The notes: generated by a model not told the origin, from the letters alone. 64,000 nucleotides of DNA from Ardenticatenaceae bacterium (GCA_020634245.1 JACKCC010000020.1:72075-136074), one strand, 5' to 3'. Shown: positions 1-9,624, counted from the stretch's first letter. Made by a program: numbers and translations.

Positions 1-513
1 GAGGTGTGGGCGGAAAGTATATACGGCCGTGGAACGACTTTCCATGTACGTCTGCCGATGGACAAGGAGCGGGTGGGAGACACGGCCGTTTCCACCACCG
101 ACATCTTCAAAGTCCACACCTTCCCCAACAGCAAAGCCATCATGCAGGCCAACGGCAGCACCAAAATCCTGATCATTGACGATGAAGTGACCGCTCTCGA
201 CGTCACTAAGCGGATATTGACCGAACAGTACAACGTGATTACCGCCCAAACCAGTGCCACCGGCCTCAAAGCCGCCATGAACGAGCGGCCCAACCTCATC
301 CTGCTCGATGCCTGGATGCCCGGCATTTCCGGCTACGACATCTGCAAAACATTAAAAAACAACAAAATGACCGCCCATATTCCCATCATCATTTTTACCG
401 CTGCCGCCCAAAAGGAAGACGAGACGCAGGCCCAGGGCGTGGGAGCCGACGCATTTATCACTAAACCATTTCAAAAAACAGATCTGTTGCAATTAATTGA
501 AGGCTTCAAGTAA
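1..513 (+). CDS. Sensor histidine kinase C-terminus with receiver domain (5' partial)
   Basis: The reading frame is open from base 1, so the gene starts before the window. The first residues (SIYGRGTTFHVRLP) are the end of a histidine-kinase ATPase domain: the G2-type glycine segment and the last beta strand. A linker of about 30 residues follows, then a complete receiver domain opening with ILIIDDE and carrying the phospho-acceptor Asp in LILLDAWMPG and the conserved Lys in ITKPF. It is therefore the tail of a hybrid kinase. Its stop is 2 nt before the next kinase gene, so the two are probably co-transcribed and may form one phosphorelay. The input signal is unknown because the sensor part is outside the window. 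Confidence 0.85.
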   Translation, partial: EVWAESIYGRGTTFHVRLPMDKERVGDTAVSTTDIFKVHTFPNSKAIMQANGSTKILIIDDEVTALDVTKRILTEQYNVITAQTSATGLKAAMNERPNLILLDAWMPGISGYDICKTLKNNKMTAHIPIIIFTAAAQKEDETQAQGVGADAFITKPFQKTDLLQLIEGFK

Positions 514-515
514 AT

Positions 516-2561
516 ATGAACAACAAACCCAAGATTCTGGTCGTTGACGACGAGGAATCAGCTCGTGAATTTGTGAAACGTGTCTTGAATCAGTCGGCGT
601 ATGAGGTGTACACGGCCGTATCCGGCGTTGACGCTCTCGTTTTATTAGAACAACACCCCGACATGGATGTCCTGCTGCTGGACATCATGATGCCTGTTCT
701 GGACGGCTTCGAAGTACTCAATATCATCCAGTCCAACCCAACGCTGGCTGGCCTCAAAATCATCATGCTCTCGGCCATGGATGAAGTTGCCGGCAAAGTA
801 AGGGCCTTTTCGGCCGGCGCGCACGATTATCTGGTCAAACCCATCGAAAAAGCGGAACTGCTGGCCCGGCTGCAAACCCATATCCGCCTCAAACAATCTG
901 AAGCCGCTCTGCAAGCGTACAACACCCAGTTAGAACGAGAAATTCTGGAACGCAAACAAATCGAGCAGGAACTGAGAATCGCTCGTGACGAAGCCGAATC
1001 GGCAGCACGCACTAAAAGTGCCTTTCTGGCCAACATGAGCCATGAAATCCGCACCCCCCTTAACGCCGTCATTGGCATGACCACCCTGCTCATTGACACA
1101 CCACTGGACGAAGAACAGACCGAATTTGTCAACACAGTTCGCAGCAGCAGCAACAGCCTGCTTTCTATCATCAACGACATTCTCGACTATTCCAAAATCG
1201 AAGCCGGCCATCTTTCGCTGGAAAACAGCCCATTCAGCCTGCGCTCCTGTCTGGAAGAAGCGCTTGACCTGGTTTCTGCCAAAGCCACGGAGAAGAATCT
1301 GGATCTGCTTTACTTCATTGAGGACAATGTTCCCTCGTTTGTTATTGGCGACATAACTCGTCTGCGTCAGGTCTTGGTCAATTTGCTTAGCAATGCGGTG
1401 AAGTTTACTCATGAGGGTGAAATTGTCATTCATGTCAAAAAGGTAAGCGCCAACAATACGATGATTACACTAGAAATCTCGATCCGCGATACCGGCATTG
1501 GCATTCCCGCCGATCGGGTTTCACAGCTTTTCCAGGCGTTCAGCCAGGCAGATGTTTCGACGACACGCCAATTTGGCGGCACCGGGTTGGGACTGGTAAT
1601 CAGTAAAAATTTGGTAGAAATGATGGGGGGCAGCATTCGTGTGGAAAGTGAGCCGGGCAAAGGTTCGGTTTTCACGTTCATGATTATTATTGGCAATGCG
1701 CCCGAATCGATGACCGCCGCCTGGGACGAACAAATGGAAAGTCTGGTTCAGAAGCGGGTTTTGATTGTAGATGATAATGAAACAAACTGCTTCATTTTGT
1801 CCCGCCAGACAGAAAAGTGGGGGATGATCCCGGAAACGGCCGTATCCGCCAATGAAGCACTGGAAAAAATGGGGAACGGCCGTGTCTTCGACCTGGCCAT
1901 CCTCGACATGCAAATGCCTCACGTTGATGGCATCACCCTGGCCGCCCAAATCCGTGCCTCCCAAAACACTGCCCAACTGCCTCTCATTCTGCTCTCGTCG
2001 CTGGGACAAAAACAGCCAGAATTAGCCGGGCTAAAAATTACCTGGCAGCTCACCAAACCAGTCAAACGCAACCAACTGCACACGGCTATCAACAGCATAT
2101 TTACCCACCAGGATGAATATGTTCCGGCGGCAAAGCCAGTCAAACAAACAAGGCGACCGGACTATTCTGGGTTCAGCCCGTCACTCAAAATTCTTCTGGC
2201 CGAGGACAATATCATCAATCAAAAAGTTGCATTAGGGATGCTAACCCGGTTAGGATACATGGCCGATGTTGCTTCCAATGGGCACGAAGTAATCGAAAAA
2301 CTGCAAAAGCTGCATTATGATGTCATCTTAATGGATGTGCAGATGCCGGAAATGGATGGCGTAGCTACCACAAAACACATTTTAGCCAATTGCCCCAATC
2401 ACAGACCACGCATTATTGCCATGACAGCTAACGCCTTGGAAGGGGATCGGGAAAATTATCTGGATGCCGGGATGGATGATTACATCAGCAAACCGATTCG
2501 GATTGATATTTTGAAACAGGTATTGGAAAGAAGTTGGGAAACGGCCGTTTCACCCCAATAA
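516..2561 (+). CDS. Hybrid sensor kinase: REC-HisKA-HATPase-REC-REC
   Basis: A 681-residue cytoplasmic phosphorelay protein with no membrane segment. Domains in order: receiver 1 (residues 5-125, Asp56 in LLLDIMMP); a coiled-coil linker (about 130-165); HisKA with phospho-acceptor His176 in MSHEIRTPLNAVIG; HATPase with N box LVNLLSNAVKF, G1 DTGIGIP and G2 GGTGLGLV; receiver 2 (Asp464 in AILDMQMP); and receiver 3 (Asp607 in ILMDVQMP). An N-terminal receiver means the kinase is itself driven by an upstream kinase, plausibly the one ending at 513. No Hpt domain or DNA-binding output is present, so the output partner lies elsewhere. Confidence 0.93.
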   Translation: MNNKPKILVVDDEESAREFVKRVLNQSAYEVYTAVSGVDALVLLEQHPDMDVLLLDIMMPVLDGFEVLNIIQSNPTLAGLKIIMLSAMDEVAGKVRAFSAGAHDYLVKPIEKAELLARLQTHIRLKQSEAALQAYNTQLEREILERKQIEQELRIARDEAESAARTKSAFLANMSHEIRTPLNAVIGMTTLLIDTPLDEEQTEFVNTVRSSSNSLLSIINDILDYSKIEAGHLSLENSPFSLRSCLEEALDLVSAKATEKNLDLLYFIEDNVPSFVIGDITRLRQVLVNLLSNAVKFTHEGEIVIHVKKVSANNTMITLEISIRDTGIGIPADRVSQLFQAFSQADVSTTRQFGGTGLGLVISKNLVEMMGGSIRVESEPGKGSVFTFMIIIGNAPESMTAAWDEQMESLVQKRVLIVDDNETNCFILSRQTEKWGMIPETAVSANEALEKMGNGRVFDLAILDMQMPHVDGITLAAQIRASQNTAQLPLILLSSLGQKQPELAGLKITWQLTKPVKRNQLHTAINSIFTHQDEYVPAAKPVKQTRRPDYSGFSPSLKILLAEDNIINQKVALGMLTRLGYMADVASNGHEVIEKLQKLHYDVILMDVQMPEMDGVATTKHILANCPNHRPRIIAMTANALEGDRENYLDAGMDDYISKPIRIDILKQVLERSWETAVSPQ

Positions 2562-2571
2562 TCGCTAAAAA

Positions 2572-4113
2572 TCAGGAGTCAGACTGTAGCCGCAAGCTAA
2601 CCAAGAGCGCGATGAGGGCGATAACGGCCGTTACCACAAACGTCTCCGTCAACACCCGCACCGTCACTTCAGTCAGACCGTCCACAATCGCTTTTTGGTA
2701 AATCGGATCACTGAAGGGCAAATCGGGCAGCATGATTTGGGTGCGCAGCACCTCAAAGCGGCGCAGCCCCCATGCCGTCAGCGCCGACAGCCCCACGCTC
2801 ATCCCCATCAGGCGCACTACGATGACCAGGCTGGATGCAATGCCTCGTTGATTATCGGGCGCGGTGTTGATAACGGCCGTGCCTACCGGCGCAATCACCA
2901 GCCCAAACCCGGCCCCCAGCACCGCCAACTGCCAGGCCATCTGCCTCGTCGGCGTGCCCACCGCCCAACTGCTGCCCATCAAACCAAATCCAACCGCACA
3001 CAACGCCAACCCCGCCAATGTCACCGGCCGGTAGCTGAACCGCTCCGTCAGGCGGCCACCAACATAAGCCAGAATTGCCATCGCCCCGGTCATCCCGCTC
3101 AGCAGATAACCGCTGACCAATGCCGCCTGCTGCACATCGACTTCCAACACATTGATGACCAACGGCACATTAACCATCGCAATGATCAAGATGCCACCGA
3201 CCAGGAAGTTGATGAGAACGGCCGTATTAAAATTGCGTTTGCGGAACAGGCGCAGGTTTATGAGCGGGTGAAGGGGTGGGCGACCTGCGGTCGCTGAGGT
3301 GAAAAGGTAATTAGTGTTCCGGCTTAGACGACGCTGCCATAAGATAAAAACGACGAAAGCAATGGCAGCCAGCAGATAAAAAGGCCAGATTACGGCATTA
3401 GCACTCTCCTCCAGACTGGCAAAACCGCCGGCGCTTTGTACGTCGCCGCTGTTCAAGAGAGCAATGTTTAGTACTAAAAGCGATATGGTCAGCATTCCCG
3501 TCCCCAACCAATCAATCCGTTCCCGCTTAACTGGTCGGGGCAAATCACGCAGCGCCCACCACGCCGCCGCGATTCCGATCAGGCTCAAAGGAATATTCAA
3601 ATAAAACTGCCAGCGCCAGCTTAAAAAGCGAACTAACAGCGCACCATACAACGGCCCCCACACCCAACCGGCCGTGTCAATGGCCCCCAACGTCCCCATT
3701 GCCGTCGCCCGCTGCTTTCGTTCATACACGTCGCCAATAACAGCCATCGCCACCGGAACCATTGCGCCGCCACCCAACGCCGTCAATACCCGGCCAACGA
3801 TAAACCCATTCAAATCAGCCGCTAGCGGCACCCAGATCGAACCGGCCAGGAACAATACCAATGATCCGACATATACCGCCCGCCGTCCCACAACATCGCT
3901 TAAACGGCCAACAAAGGGCATAACCGCCACGTAAGCAATCAAATACGCATTAACGATCCAGGCCGCCTTATCCAAGCCGTCCGGCAGGGGAATATTCAGG
4001 TCGTAAATAATTTGGCGCAGCATTGTGGAGACAACTGTCAAATCATCGGCCGCCACAAACACGCCAAAAGCAACGACAGCTAAAACAGTGGCAGGAGATG
4101 GTTTACGAAACAT
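2572..4113 (-). CDS. MFS transporter, DHA2-like (14 TM) drug/solute exporter
   Basis: A 513-residue integral membrane protein with hydrophobic segments spaced as in 14-TM drug:H+ antiporters. The loop 2-3 signature is GRLSDVVGRRAVYV (motif A-like), with acidic residues in TM1 (VAADDLTVVSTMLRQI) as in DHA2 exporters. Family knowledge points to proton-driven export of lipophilic compounds. The substrate cannot be read from sequence. It is convergent with the kinase gene (10 bp between stops). On its own strand it follows the 92-aa gene at 4189-4467, separated by a tandem-repeat hairpin. No strong ribosome-binding site precedes the ATG. Confidence 0.88.
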   Translation of the reverse strand: MFRKPSPATVLAVVAFGVFVAADDLTVVSTMLRQIIYDLNIPLPDGLDKAAWIVNAYLIAYVAVMPFVGRLSDVVGRRAVYVGSLVLFLAGSIWVPLAADLNGFIVGRVLTALGGGAMVPVAMAVIGDVYERKQRATAMGTLGAIDTAGWVWGPLYGALLVRFLSWRWQFYLNIPLSLIGIAAAWWALRDLPRPVKRERIDWLGTGMLTISLLVLNIALLNSGDVQSAGGFASLEESANAVIWPFYLLAAIAFVVFILWQRRLSRNTNYLFTSATAGRPPLHPLINLRLFRKRNFNTAVLINFLVGGILIIAMVNVPLVINVLEVDVQQAALVSGYLLSGMTGAMAILAYVGGRLTERFSYRPVTLAGLALCAVGFGLMGSSWAVGTPTRQMAWQLAVLGAGFGLVIAPVGTAVINTAPDNQRGIASSLVIVVRLMGMSVGLSALTAWGLRRFEVLRTQIMLPDLPFSDPIYQKAIVDGLTEVTVRVLTETFVVTAVIALIALLVSLRLQSDS

Positions 4114-4115
4114 GC

Positions 4116-4190
4116 AGGACTGAGGACCGAGTGATAAGGACTGAGGGTGGCAGACAGTTACTCAGTCCTCAGTCCTCACCACTCATCACT
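4116..4190. repeat. Imperfect inverted repeat built from GGACTGAG units
   Basis: Left arm 4116-4145 has repeated AGGACTGAG-like units. Right arm 4161-4190 has CTCAGTCCTCAGTCCTC. The inner 8 bp (GGACTGAG 4138-4145 / CTCAGTCC 4161-4168) pair perfectly around a 15-nt loop. It sits between the 92-aa gene and the MFS gene on the minus strand and could terminate or process their transcript. Confidence 0.6.
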
Positions 4191-4467
4191 AAAGGAAGAA
4201 ATCCTTCAAAGCTGCCGACACGTCGGCTACAACGACGTGCCAGGGCACATCCGGCTCACGGGTAATGGTCATATCACAGCCTTCGATTTGCAGCCGGGCA
4301 ATGCCTTCCAGCAAGGCCAAAGCCTGGGCTACGGGCGATCCCTCCTCCATTTCCACCGACGATTCGTACAACTCAGCTTCGCCTTCGGCCAGCGTAAGAT
4401 TGGTGTAGAAATTCATCTCCTCACCGCTGTCACCCAATTCTGTTTCAATTTCGATATATTCGGACAT
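4189..4467 (-). CDS. Small acidic protein of unknown function (92 aa)
   Basis: I do not recognise this family. The protein is acidic, cytoplasmic, has no signal peptide or membrane segment, and looks folded (alternating beta/helix, closing with a Trp-His-Val-Val-Val strand and a final helix). It lies on the minus strand between the S41 peptidase lipoprotein and the MFS exporter, with hairpins on both sides, so it may be transcribed alone. Codon use resembles its neighbours. The start ATG has no clear Shine-Dalgarno. Coding status is supported mainly by the amino-acid pattern and the lack of a better frame. Confidence 0.6.
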   Translation of the reverse strand: MSEYIEIETELGDSGEEMNFYTNLTLAEGEAELYESSVEMEEGSPVAQALALLEGIARLQIEGCDMTITREPDVPWHVVVADVSAALKDFFL

Positions 4468-4496
4468 GGGGGAAATTATTTGTCATGCGTCATTTT

Positions 4497-4545
4497 GTCA
4501 TACGTCATGGAGTCTTTTTGACACATGACTCCATGACCTAATGAC
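4497..4545 (-). terminator. Hairpin after the S41 peptidase gene
   Basis: A perfect 11-bp stem GTCATGGAGTC (4504-4514) / GACTCCATGAC (4527-4537) closes a 12-nt loop. An outer GTCAT/ATGAC pair sits at 4497-4501 and 4541-4545. The arms are made of repeated GTCAT units. It starts immediately after the stop codon of the minus-strand peptidase gene. Confidence 0.65.
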
Positions 4546-4546
4546 A

Positions 4547-6664
4547 CTACTGCCCATTTAAATAGTCAATCGCCGCCTGCAAAACAGGATCGCCTGTGCT
4601 AAACAAGGTATCTTCATTGACGGGAACTTTCACGGTTGGCACAATACCAATACCTTCAATGTGAATGTTGCCTTCGTTGTCTACAGCGCGGCCCTGAGTA
4701 AAGCGGAAGGATTCGCCTTCCGGCATAGCCACTTCGTCAATGCTGCCGCCCAATCCGGCCGTTGGATATTGGCCCACGATGGCGGCGCGGTCGGCAATGG
4801 TCATGTCGTAAGAGAAGAACTCGCAGGCGCTGGCGCAGTTAGGGCCAACCAGGACGGCAATGTCACCATTGTAACGCAGTTCATCGGCGGGCAGATAGAA
4901 GCGGTCCTCCGTGCGCGGATCGAAATAAAATTCGCCGCGATCCTCGTCATAAAAACCTGTATTACCCAAGACATATGGCTCGTTGAAGAAGTAGGCGGCC
5001 ATCTGGTCGGCCAGGAAGCCGCTGCCGCCGCCATTCTGGCGCATGTCGATGATGAGGCCGGGAATGAGATTGTCGTTAAGTGCCCGCATCATACGCTCCC
5101 ATAGTTGAATACTCAGTAAATCGTTGTCGGCAAAACTGAAAATTTGGACATACATGTAGCCGTCGGGCAAGAATTTGTATTCTAAAGGCAGTTCCAGGCC
5201 GGTAAGCCCCACATTTAACGAGGAAAAGTTGAAGCTGTCGAATTCGGGAACGGCCGTCATCACCACCGTCTCCTCTTTCCCACCCGGATTCACAAACGTG
5301 ACCTCTACTTCCGTATCCAGCGGGAACCGAGTGGCGTAGCGTAGCTGTTGCAAACGCAAGAAATGCTCGGTGCTGAACGGGGCCGAGTACACAACAGCAT
5401 TTTGCAGCGCCTCCTCCACCGGCACGCCGCCAATGGCCAAAATTTCTACACCCAATTCCATGCCCGCCTTGTCGGCCGGCGCGCCAGGGGTGATGAAGTT
5501 GACCAGGATACGGCCGTCATCTACCTCCCGCATGGCAAACCCCAAACCGCCCGAAATAGCCTCGCGAAAATCCTCCACGACAAACGGACCGCTGACATGG
5601 CCATCCGGAATCGACCAGGCAAAATCGCGCAGTGCCCGCCGGTAGTTAAGCGCGCTGCCGGTCTTATCAGCCGCTTCAAAGCGCGGCTTGAATTCCGCCC
5701 GCAGCGCTTCCCAATCAATCCCTTTGTACTCGGTAAAGGCGTACTCCAACTTCAATTTGTCAACCAGGGCATCAAACGCATCCGTGTAACTCAAATCGGA
5801 AAAATCAACCAGCGCGGCTCCTTCCGGTTCGATCAAATCAATGCGCTGCTCACGGGAGCGGTCGAACGTGAACGGGTCGGTGTCGAGATTGACAACGGTA
5901 TAACCCGGCAGCAGCGTCGTCGTGGGGTCGTCATCGGTAAACAACAGCCCATCTTCGCCAAAACCGATGGGGAAATCCTGCTGGTCGTCGGGGGCGTACA
6001 CCAACAGCTTGCCGCCGATGATTTCACGGTCCGTCTCGGCGTCTTCGCTAACTTTCGTTGAGGCGTAGGCGGTTGACCAGCCGCCGCCATACAAATCACG
6101 CTCTTCCAGAAATGGATCGCCGAACGTGTTAGTCCAGTAGGCGATGGCGTAAACCTGAACGCCGGTCTCGGTCACGCCATCGTGATCAACGTCGCGCAGT
6201 GTTCCTTGCGGCTCGATGGGTAAAGATAGGCTGTACTCAAAGGGTGAGGTGAAGAAATCGGTAGTAATCTGCCCCAGCGTTTGCGAGGCAACCGGCATCA
6301 AAAAGCCCTCATTGCGATCCACAAAACCGGCCTGGTCTTCGGTGATGATGACCGGCGCAGCCACACCCAGGGTAAAAAATGGATTGGTGTAGGTCACTTC
6401 GCCGGTGATGGCGACCACACCGCCTTCATCGTTGATAAGCAGGCCGCCCATGTCGTTGGCTTCTGGGGTAGCGGTTGGCGCTGGCGTATCAGCTGGTTGA
6501 ATGGTCGGTTGGATGGTTGGTTGGATGGTTGGTTCGGCCGTTGCCGTCAGTTCGACGGCGGCGGCTTCGGTAGGAACCGGGGTTGGTTCCTGCTGCTGGC
6601 AGGCTGCGGCCAACAATAGGATGAGAATGACGAGCAGGATAAGAAGGATGTTTGTTCGTTTCAT
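4547..6664 (-). CDS. S41-family (C-terminal processing type) peptidase, lipoprotein
   Basis: Start chosen at 6664: its ATG follows GAGGT by 8 nt and begins a lipoprotein signal peptide (MKRTNILLILLVILILLLAAAC, lipobox AAAC). A Thr/Pro-rich stalk follows (about residues 25-65). A long N-terminal domain, a PDZ domain (GLGFAMREVDD...GAPADKAGMELG) and an S41 core complete the 705-aa protein. The core carries GGGSGFLADQ and the nucleophile Ser612 in NCASACEFF. The usual downstream Lys of CTP proteases is not evident (IVGQYPTAGLGG), so it may belong to the Ser/Glu-type S41 branch or have altered catalysis. It should act on the outer face of the membrane. Family role: cleaving or trimming extracytoplasmic proteins. 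Confidence 0.87.
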   Translation of the reverse strand: MKRTNILLILLVILILLLAAACQQQEPTPVPTEAAAVELTATAEPTIQPTIQPTIQPADTPAPTATPEANDMGGLLINDEGGVVAITGEVTYTNPFFTLGVAAPVIITEDQAGFVDRNEGFLMPVASQTLGQITTDFFTSPFEYSLSLPIEPQGTLRDVDHDGVTETGVQVYAIAYWTNTFGDPFLEERDLYGGGWSTAYASTKVSEDAETDREIIGGKLLVYAPDDQQDFPIGFGEDGLLFTDDDPTTTLLPGYTVVNLDTDPFTFDRSREQRIDLIEPEGAALVDFSDLSYTDAFDALVDKLKLEYAFTEYKGIDWEALRAEFKPRFEAADKTGSALNYRRALRDFAWSIPDGHVSGPFVVEDFREAISGGLGFAMREVDDGRILVNFITPGAPADKAGMELGVEILAIGGVPVEEALQNAVVYSAPFSTEHFLRLQQLRYATRFPLDTEVEVTFVNPGGKEETVVMTAVPEFDSFNFSSLNVGLTGLELPLEYKFLPDGYMYVQIFSFADNDLLSIQLWERMMRALNDNLIPGLIIDMRQNGGGSGFLADQMAAYFFNEPYVLGNTGFYDEDRGEFYFDPRTEDRFYLPADELRYNGDIAVLVGPNCASACEFFSYDMTIADRAAIVGQYPTAGLGGSIDEVAMPEGESFRFTQGRAVDNEGNIHIEGIGIVPTVKVPVNEDTLFSTGDPVLQAAIDYLNGQ

Positions 6665-6689
6665 AAATACCTCGTAATACACTGGAACA

Positions 6690-6732
6690 CGGTCTGCCAG
6701 ACCGCCAAAGGCGAGCAGGCTGCTCACGCTCC
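6690..6732. repeat. Double-hairpin dispersed repeat, copy 1
   Basis: Two adjacent small hairpins, CGGTCT-gcc-AGACCG (6690-6704) and GAGCA-ggc-TGCTC (6713-6725), are followed by ACGCTCC. The same layout recurs at 33552-33600 with different bases in the second stem. This copy lies just upstream of the S41 gene start. Confidence 0.6.
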
Positions 6733-6755
6733 GATTTTAGTGTGGAAACGGCCGT

Positions 6756-7763
6756 TCACGAACCACTTTCCACCGCCGGTAAAAAAACGAATTCGTCAAA
6801 CAGTCGCACCTGACCGGAATCGGAATCGACCATCAAGGAAGACACGTCCACCGCCTCAAAAGCGGAGCCAGGTACCTGACCCAATTCGTGGAGGACGTCA
6901 TTGTTCCAGCGTTCATCGGGCGCGCCGGAAATGTACCAGGACGAGCCATTATCGGCCAGAATGAGGCCATACGTTTTCATCGCCTGCAAAATAACCTGGA
7001 CTTCCGGCGAAAAACCGGAAATATTGTAGCCAGCTTTAAGGCGGAAGCGCTGGCCCATCGGCGGGTAAGTCGGATCGGTTGTTGCTCCGGCCTTATGCCT
7101 CGCCGGCCAGACGTAGCTGTCCTGGGTCTCATTGACTGTAAAACGAATAGCGTGGTCAATGACACCGCTGGCCACCTCATCGTACTGCACCAACCCGGGC
7201 AAAATGGGCAGCCCAGCCGCATCCGCCGAGGTCCAGCCATCGGGGCGTAAAGCGTGGGAATTGAGGTTATAAACAGCACCCGAACCGGCCGTCCAACTAC
7301 TACCACCATTTTGTGACTTGGCGGCAAACAATTCATACAAAATGCAATTGTCACGGTCAACCACTAATACATGTTTGTCACTTCCGCCCTCAACAGGTGC
7401 GTCCGGAGGAATGGGATATGGACCAGGATCGCTTTCATCATCATAAACAAATGTGATCGGGACTTTTGGCTGGCTGCCGGGCACTTCGACGTAAGGAATG
7501 CCTATCGGGCCGCCGTTCCAGAGGCCAGAGCCAAAGTCAGGGTGCAGCGTTGTGCTGGCGCCAATGGTGGCAATGTAGGCGTCGGAATTAGGATCAACAG
7601 GCATCTTGTCGATGGGCACGTTCCAAATGTTGTCGGGCGGGAAGAGGGGGCAAGAAATCACGGCCGTTTCCGCCGACCTTACCGATTCACCACCCTGGAT
7701 ACATGCTCCCAGAGCCAGGAAGATGATTAATAATATGGAGGAGAGAAACGGCCGATTTTTCAT
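6756..7763 (-). CDS. Conserved secreted lipoprotein of unknown function
   Basis: A 335-residue protein with a lipoprotein signal peptide (MKNRPFLSSILLIIFLALGAC). The mature part is rich in short conserved-looking blocks such as CPLFPPDNIWNVPID, DPGPYPIPPDAP, LRPDGWTSADAAGLPILP and YVWPARHKAG. I recognise this as a recurring bacterial family with no assigned activity, probably a single beta-rich domain. The ATG at 7763 starts the signal peptide. A GTG at 7787 would only add eight residues and has AGAAGG too close. It ends with FVFLPAVESGS, a possible variant of the [YF]LP tail found in other exported proteins here. It is divergent from the GT39 gene at 8062. Confidence 0.75.
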   Translation of the reverse strand: MKNRPFLSSILLIIFLALGACIQGGESVRSAETAVISCPLFPPDNIWNVPIDKMPVDPNSDAYIATIGASTTLHPDFGSGLWNGGPIGIPYVEVPGSQPKVPITFVYDDESDPGPYPIPPDAPVEGGSDKHVLVVDRDNCILYELFAAKSQNGGSSWTAGSGAVYNLNSHALRPDGWTSADAAGLPILPGLVQYDEVASGVIDHAIRFTVNETQDSYVWPARHKAGATTDPTYPPMGQRFRLKAGYNISGFSPEVQVILQAMKTYGLILADNGSSWYISGAPDERWNNDVLHELGQVPGSAFEAVDVSSLMVDSDSGQVRLFDEFVFLPAVESGS

Positions 7764-8061
7764 GATAATTGACGATTTTTGAACCACACCTTCTAACTAG
7801 CGGTATTCCTCAATGTCAGATTTTGACCTGTGTCAGTATAATTTCTTCGAGATTGTGTCCATGGTTTCCTGTCCAGATGGTTCGTTGTCATGCTGACAGT
7901 TTAGCACAGGTAACGGCCGTACGCCGCTTCAATTATAAAGGAGGCCAGTCAACCTGGAAACTTTTCCCTCAACATTTTATTTTCTGCAAATTGAACCTTA
8001 TTACTAAGGATGCTACACTAACCGTCGGCACTTTTGATATTTATGCGACAAAACAAAGTTT
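7764..8061. other. Divergent intergenic region
   Basis: 298 bp between divergently transcribed genes. It must contain both promoters, but I cannot identify convincing -35/-10 pairs. It has one ACGGCCGT copy near 7914. No gene is seen. Confidence 0.6.
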
Positions 8062-9624
8062 ATGCGAAATAAAATTGTCCGTTTCACAATTTTGAATCAA
8101 CCTTATTCACTCCTTTTGTTGCTGGGCTGCATTGCTCTGGCTGTTGGCTTGCGCGTCTGGGGACTGAATTTTGGTCTGCCCTATGTTTACCATCCTGATG
8201 AAGTTGTTGCCATCAACGGCGCTCAACATATGATAAAAACGGGTGATTGGAACCCTCATTTTTTTCATTGGCCTTCGCTAATCTTTTATCTAAATGCTGT
8301 TTTGTATGAGCTGCATTTCCTAATTGGTAAACTGTTAGGGCTGTTTCAATCAACTGGGGATATTCCAGCGCCTGTTATGTTGGGAATGGCTGTAGGCTAT
8401 ATGCCCATGCCCAGCATCTGGCTGTTAAGCCGGGTGTTAACGATGAGCCTGGGCGTAGGGGCGGTGATTCTTGCTTTTTTGAACGGCCGTACCCTGATGG
8501 GGAAAACGGCCATTGGTCTTTTGGCGGCGTTCCTGGTTGCTATCTCGCCGACAAACGTTGCCAACAGTCGGTTTGTTACTCCGGATACGTTTGCCACTTT
8601 CTTTCTGATGCTGGCCTTTTACGGCACGATTCACGTGTTCCAAACGGGTCAAACGCGCTATTACGTCTTGAACGGCATCGCCATCGGTCTGGCCGTTTCA
8701 TCAAAATACAATGCGGCGCTGGTTGCGATTCCTTTTCTCCTGGCCCATTTTCACTTTCATGGCTTAAAAGGCATAAAAGATCCGCGCCTGTACGGAACTG
8801 GCATCCTCAGCATCGCTGCCTTTTTCGCCACCACGCCCTATGCTATCCTGGACTGGCCCACATTTTGGGAAGCGCTCCAGTTTGATGCCGCTCATTACAG
8901 CACTGGCCATGCTGGGATGGAAGGCAATACGCTGAGCTGGTATCTCTCCTATTTATGGCGCGTTGAAGGGCTGGTTTTTATTCTGGCAGTGTTGGAAATT
9001 GGACGGGGTATTTACGGCCGTTCCCGGAAAACAATTCTTCTGGCACTATTCCCTGTCATCTACTTTGCATTCATCAGCAGCATGGTGGTCCGCAACGACC
9101 GGACACTGCTGCCAGCCATCCCTTTTTTCATTCTCCTGGTAGCTAATTTGTTGGTGGCCGTCTATGACTGGCTAAGGCAAAAACCCTTATCTTGGCGGCG
9201 TTATGGCACAGCGGCACTTATAATGGTGACGGCCGTTACCATTATCATCCCTTTGAATACCACCATAAAAACCGGCCGCCGGATTACGGCCGTTGACAGC
9301 CGAGAAACCGCCCGTGTCTGGATTGCCGAGAATTTACCGCCAGGAGCCAAAATAACTTTTGAATCCTACGCCCCCTACATTGATCCCGGCCAGTTTACAG
9401 TTCAATATATCAACGACATGAAAGTCAATCCGTTAGAAGTGTATAAAGCCGATGGAACCGATTACCTGGTATTTAGCGCCGGCAGTTACCGCCGCTTCTT
9501 CAATGACCCGGAGAGATACGCCAACGAAATCGCGATCTATGAACAATTATGGTCGCAGTTAGAATCAGTCAAGATTTTCAACGACGGCGATTTTGAGATA
9601 CGAATTTATGCAATCCCAAAGTAA
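8062..9624 (+). CDS. GT39/ArnT-like membrane glycosyltransferase
   Basis: A 520-residue polytopic membrane protein with about 11-12 hydrophobic segments. The first loop carries the HPDE motif (YHPDEVVAING) typical of the PMT/ArnT superfamily, where the acidic residue acts in transfer from polyprenyl-phosphate sugars. These enzymes glycosylate proteins or lipids on the outer face of the membrane. A shorter soluble C-terminal domain (about residues 410-520) follows the last membrane segment. The donor and acceptor are unknown. It contains several in-frame ACGGCCGT copies. It stands upstream of the TPR gene in the same orientation. Confidence 0.85.
   Translation: MRNKIVRFTILNQPYSLLLLLGCIALAVGLRVWGLNFGLPYVYHPDEVVAINGAQHMIKTGDWNPHFFHWPSLIFYLNAVLYELHFLIGKLLGLFQSTGDIPAPVMLGMAVGYMPMPSIWLLSRVLTMSLGVGAVILAFLNGRTLMGKTAIGLLAAFLVAISPTNVANSRFVTPDTFATFFLMLAFYGTIHVFQTGQTRYYVLNGIAIGLAVSSKYNAALVAIPFLLAHFHFHGLKGIKDPRLYGTGILSIAAFFATTPYAILDWPTFWEALQFDAAHYSTGHAGMEGNTLSWYLSYLWRVEGLVFILAVLEIGRGIYGRSRKTILLALFPVIYFAFISSMVVRNDRTLLPAIPFFILLVANLLVAVYDWLRQKPLSWRRYGTAALIMVTAVTIIIPLNTTIKTGRRITAVDSRETARVWIAENLPPGAKITFESYAPYIDPGQFTVQYINDMKVNPLEVYKADGTDYLVFSAGSYRRFFNDPERYANEIAIYEQLWSQLESVKIFNDGDFEIRIYAIPK

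Noticed and set aside
4..513. Complete gene starting at an in-window codon
   Set aside because: The first residues are the end of a kinase ATPase domain, so the real start lies before base 1.
7820..7850. Sigma-70 promoter around TATAAT-like TCAGTATAAT at 7835
   Set aside because: The only TTGAC box is 8 bp away, too close for a -35/-10 pair.
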